Part shown: positions 6,321 through 9,236 of the stretch, in pieces
How the letters are laid out: the number at the start of each line of letters is the position of its first letter
Numbering within the stretch: position 1 is the first letter of the stretch
NCBI GenBank assembly: GCA_025451425.1
Contig: JANWKK010000031.1
Span: 1-9,236 of the forward strand
Origin: Gemmatimonadaceae bacterium
GTDB taxonomy: Bacteria > Gemmatimonadota > Gemmatimonadetes > Gemmatimonadales > Gemmatimonadaceae
Direction of reading: 5' to 3'
DNA length: 9,236 nt
Translations under genes and position numbers: made by a program
Notes under the pieces: generated by a model
What the model saw: the letters and a program-made list of their open reading frames with translations, nothing else
Database searches by the model: none
What the model was told of the DNA's origin: nothing

Positions 6321-9236
6321 TCAGTGCATCTCACCGGAATAAAATTGCAGGCGGAGGATGGCGCTGAGTACGGTCTGCGTGAATTCCCTGCTCAGGTTGT
6401 TGTCGAAGCTCGCAACACGAGATATGACGAAGCTCGACGTCATAGTATCTGAGACGTCCGTGTCGGCGGTGAATGATGCCGATCGGCGTCCATTGTCGGT
6501 CAGGCGGCTCCTGCCCAGGATGACGAGCGGGTTGATCACGTAGCTTTGGCCGCGGCTGTTCTGGAATGAGACGCGCGTTCGCAGGTCGCTGTGCGGGTGC
6601 CATTGCGGTGGTAGCGCAAATGCACGGGAGATGTCTGCGTTGAAATCGAGCGCGTTGCCGCTTCCTCTCACACCCGGGCGATCGTCCAGTCGCTGGACGA
6701 GGTTCGCACCGAACGACGTGGTGAGCGGATGAGAGCCGGCCCAGATCGCGCTGAACGACACGGGGTAGCTCCGGATTCGAGTTTCACCGTTGCCGCCGTC
6801 ATCGACGGAGAACTCACCGGGCGCCGTTAGCACCTGGCGTGTCCCGGCGACTCGGGCGCTGGCGGTGAATGCCTTGATCAAAGCCGTGGAGTCGGTTGTG
6901 TGGGTGGTCCAGCGAAGTGCGACGTCCGGGAAGACGAGTTGCGTTACGTCGCCGACGTCCTCTGTATTGTCCGAACGCAGGGTCCAGTTGCGCATACTGA
7001 TGCGCTGCAAATGATTGGTCAGCGTTGCTCCGAACGGCAGGTTGATCGTCTGCGATACCGACAGTTGATTGTTGAGTCCAGCGGTGGTCGCCTGTTCGCC
7101 ACCGATGTGGCGAAACTGGGCAATATCGCCAAATCCGAGTTGATACATCAGCGGAGCGGCCTGTGCTGCGCCGCTGTATGCCGTGAGGACATCGCGGTCG
7201 AGCGATACATCGAGTGGCTGGAAGGCTCTCACGAACGTCCTGATTCCACTCGCGAGCGGAATTGCTTCCGCGAGCGCACGAACGTCGCCGGTGAAGCCGA
7301 GGTTCGCGTTCTGCGTATTGCCGATCTGGCGTGGAATTCGGAATGCGCCGAGCGAATCGGCAGCGCGAACGAAGTCGAGGGTGTTGGGGTCGTGCAGCAT
7401 GTTGTAGTTGGAGCTGCTATTGAAACGCGCCCTGAACCACGGCAACGGTGAAATGCTGTAGTTCAACTGCGTACCAACAGTGCGCTCGCGTTCGAGCCCG
7501 GTGTCAAAACCGGCAAGGCGGTTTCGTTCGCTGGCGTCAACGAGGCCGAGAGTCGGAAACTCTGCGTACGACCGCAGATCCCGGAGCGACGAAAGATTGA
7601 ACCGAATGGTCGCATTCCGAAGCGGATGGAATGCAATCGCGCCGCCATTGCGAATCGTGTTCGTTATGCCACTTACGATTCGCGCCGTGTCGTCGATCGC
7701 ATCGGCCGGCTTGAGATAGGTGAATCGGCGATCGTTGCCGTTCTCGTATGTCGACGTAAGGTAGACTTCCGTGGGCAGGATCGTGGCGAGGGATGGCGCG
7801 ATGGCGCGGATCAGATTGTATTCCAGACCGACACGCAGGTCATGGGCGTGACCGTCCTCGTACTCGCTCCTTGCAGCAGCAGACGTGAATGATCCCTGCA
7901 GACTCAGGTTGTCGAGCACGGGCGCAAGTGTCCCTCCCTTCACGGGAGTTGCGCGTTTCGCGCCGAATGTGATCGACGTAGCGGCACTTCTCGGCGTTCG
8001 CAGCCCCTGTACGGCACTCGCATCGATGTCGGATTGCGTCAGATACGTTGGATCGCTCGACGTACCGCTGTCGTTGATCGTTACCGGGATCGAGTACCCG
8101 ACAGAACGCGGGAGGAGCTTCTCCAGCCTGAACGCTGCGCTGACGTCCATGCTGTTTTCAGTCTCGTACGTAGGTTGGTCACCGAGCTGCCTGAAATTCG
8201 GATCGCGGCGCGTCACGTTGAGTCGCACGTCGGCGAAGTCGCTCGCTGTAACGCCGAGCGCAACCTGGCCGGCAAAACCGGCCGCATCCACGACGCCGCC
8301 GAGTCTGATGTCGTCAACCCAGAGTTCAAGTGTATCGGTCGGCGAGATCGGGCTTGCGGCGTCAGTTCCTGGAACGCGCATCATTCCCACCGCTATTTCC
8401 TGAATCGCTGCCAGGTTGGGCGGGTTTACACCTGGATCCGTTGTGTAAACCATGTAGCCATCAGAACACGCGGCATACACCGCGCTGGTTGCCGTCGTCG
8501 CCTGGATTGGAGTATTGGCGATCAGCACCGAGTCGGCACCGGTACATGTATTTCTTCGAAGTCCACGAAGATATGCGTTCTGTATCTGTGCACGCAACGC
8601 GATGAGTTTACTGAAATTCACTCGAATTTCGGGCGCCCATGCCGAGGGACCGCTGCCACTGACGGGAAGCGTGGTATGGTACATGTAGAAATTCGTGCCG
8701 TCGTGGCCGAGTTTGACGTAGAATTGCAACTCAGCGTTGTCGCCCCAGCCAGCACTCACGCCGCGGGCCCATAAGCGCAGTTCCTTGTAGCCCAGGAAGT
8801 TCTTTTGCCCTTCGGGGAATCTGAAGTAGGCCTCCGCGCGATCGAATGTGTTCAGCCCGCCGGACACAATGCGGAGCGAGTGCTCGTTGATGAGGACGCG
8901 CGATGCCGTGATCGGAGTGGACTTGAGATCGGGCAGGTTGCCGACGCCTGGCGGTGAGTCATAGTTGATGCCGCTCGAAACGCCTCGATCTTCAGTACCG
9001 ACAGTACCGACGGTGACGAAGCCGAGACTCGGCTGTTCGCCAGCGATTCCGCGAACCGGCGCGTCATTGCGCTTGAGCCACGGCGCACCACTCAGACGGA
9101 GGCGATCGAGAGCCACCTGACTGAACGCCGAATCGGGGAGACCGGCCCCCGAAAGCATCGTGATTCTCAACGCGCGCGCGCGATTCAACGGTGGCGCGTT
9201 GAGCGTGTCGTCCGGTGCGCGGAACGGAAGGCGTAC
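6321..9236 (-). CDS. sprA: SprA-family outer-membrane protein (type IX secretion translocon), 3' part
   Basis: The reading frame is open to the window edge, giving the last 971 residues of a larger protein; SprA proteins exceed 2,000 residues. The TTG at 9188 is not a credible start because the frame continues upstream. SprA of Bacteroidetes is a giant outer-membrane beta-barrel that exports type IX cargo and supports gliding. Counting from the window edge, family signatures are INYDSPPGV (90-98), LINEHSLRIV (115-124), YKELRLWARG (150-159), LELWVDDIRLGG (303-314), ASDFADVRLNVTRRD (331-345) and LEKLLP (371-376). The rest is rich in alternating polar and hydrophobic strands with aromatic residues, as in a barrel, ending in LRLQFYSGEMH. 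An insert near 225-260 carries a Cys pair (231 and 257). Assignment rests on recalled family patterns; the full T9SS is not shown here. Confidence 0.85.
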   Translation of the reverse strand, partial: VRLPFRAPDDTLNAPPLNRARALRITMLSGAGLPDSAFSQVALDRLRLSGAPWLKRNDAPVRGIAGEQPSLGFVTVGTVGTEDRGVSSGINYDSPPGVGNLPDLKSTPITASRVLINEHSLRIVSGGLNTFDRAEAYFRFPEGQKNFLGYKELRLWARGVSAGWGDNAELQFYVKLGHDGTNFYMYHTTLPVSGSGPSAWAPEIRVNFSKLIALRAQIQNAYLRGLRRNTCTGADSVLIANTPIQATTATSAVYAACSDGYMVYTTDPGVNPPNLAAIQEIAVGMMRVPGTDAASPISPTDTLELWVDDIRLGGVVDAAGFAGQVALGVTASDFADVRLNVTRRDPNFRQLGDQPTYETENSMDVSAAFRLEKLLPRSVGYSIPVTINDSGTSSDPTYLTQSDIDASAVQGLRTPRSAATSITFGAKRATPVKGGTLAPVLDNLSLQGSFTSAAARSEYEDGHAHDLRVGLEYNLIRAIAPSLATILPTEVYLTSTYENGNDRRFTYLKPADAIDDTARIVSGITNTIRNGGAIAFHPLRNATIRFNLSSLRDLRSYAEFPTLGLVDASERNRLAGFDTGLERERTVGTQLNYSISPLPWFRARFNSSSNYNMLHDPNTLDFVRAADSLGAFRIPRQIGNTQNANLGFTGDVRALAEAIPLASGIRTFVRAFQPLDVSLDRDVLTAYSGAAQAAPLMYQLGFGDIAQFRHIGGEQATTAGLNNQLSVSQTINLPFGATLTNHLQRISMRNWTLRSDNTEDVGDVTQLVFPDVALRWTTHTTDSTALIKAFTASARVAGTRQVLTAPGEFSVDDGGNGETRIRSYPVSFSAIWAGSHPLTTSFGANLVQRLDDRPGVRGSGNALDFNADISRAFALPPQWHPHSDLRTRVSFQNSRGQSYVINPLVILGRSRLTDNGRRSASFTADTDVSDTMTSSFVISRVASFDNNLSREFTQTVLSAILRLQFYSGEMH

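Noticed and set aside
1..9236. tRNA, rRNA, CRISPR arrays, insertion sequences or phage genes
   Set aside because: No regular repeat-spacer pattern, transposase or integrase motif, or structural RNA signature was seen on either strand.

Overview
The window suggests a GC-rich diderm (outer-membrane-bearing) bacterium of the FCB group, most likely a member of the Gemmatimonadota. The reasons are a SprA-type outer-membrane protein beside a complete set of type IV pilus motor genes, a lipoprotein with a clear lipobox, and high GC with weak or absent Shine-Dalgarno sites. The lineage is an inference from gene content and sequence style, not from a marker gene.

All six supported genes lie on the minus strand, so transcription runs from the right edge to the left. 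In that order: a 3' portion of sprA (9236 to 6321, 5' end outside the window); an M28-fold lipoprotein that resembles animal and Bacteroidetes glutaminyl cyclases (6261 to 5344); a 186-bp gap with a hairpin and repeated 8-mers; a small membrane-anchored helix-hairpin-helix (ComEA-like) protein (5157 to 4657); then pilB (4660 to 2813), pilT (2736 to 1465) and pilC (1461 to 265). The left 264 bases hold a strong GC-rich hairpin, likely the end of the pil transcript, and no convincing gene.

The ComEA-like gene overlaps pilB by 4 bp (ATGA), and pilT and pilC are 3 bp apart, so this half looks like an operon. It encodes the cytoplasmic and inner-membrane motor of a type IV pilus: PilB (extension ATPase with a tandem MshEN-type c-di-GMP motif), PilT (retraction ATPase) and PilC (platform protein). 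Pilins, PilM-N-O-P and PilQ are not in the window.

The right half pairs a SprA homologue, the translocon of the type IX secretion system in Bacteroidetes, with a probable glutaminyl cyclase. In Bacteroidetes, many signal-peptidase-I products begin with Gln and are cyclised by such an enzyme, so the pairing may have functional meaning. A palindromic repeat follows both sprA and the cyclase gene; the two copies start exactly 1000 bp apart in the same orientation and bracket the cyclase gene. Nothing in the window is clearly a new system. The best leads are the SprA/cyclase pairing, the degenerate hairpins of the ComEA-like protein, and the repeat bracket.
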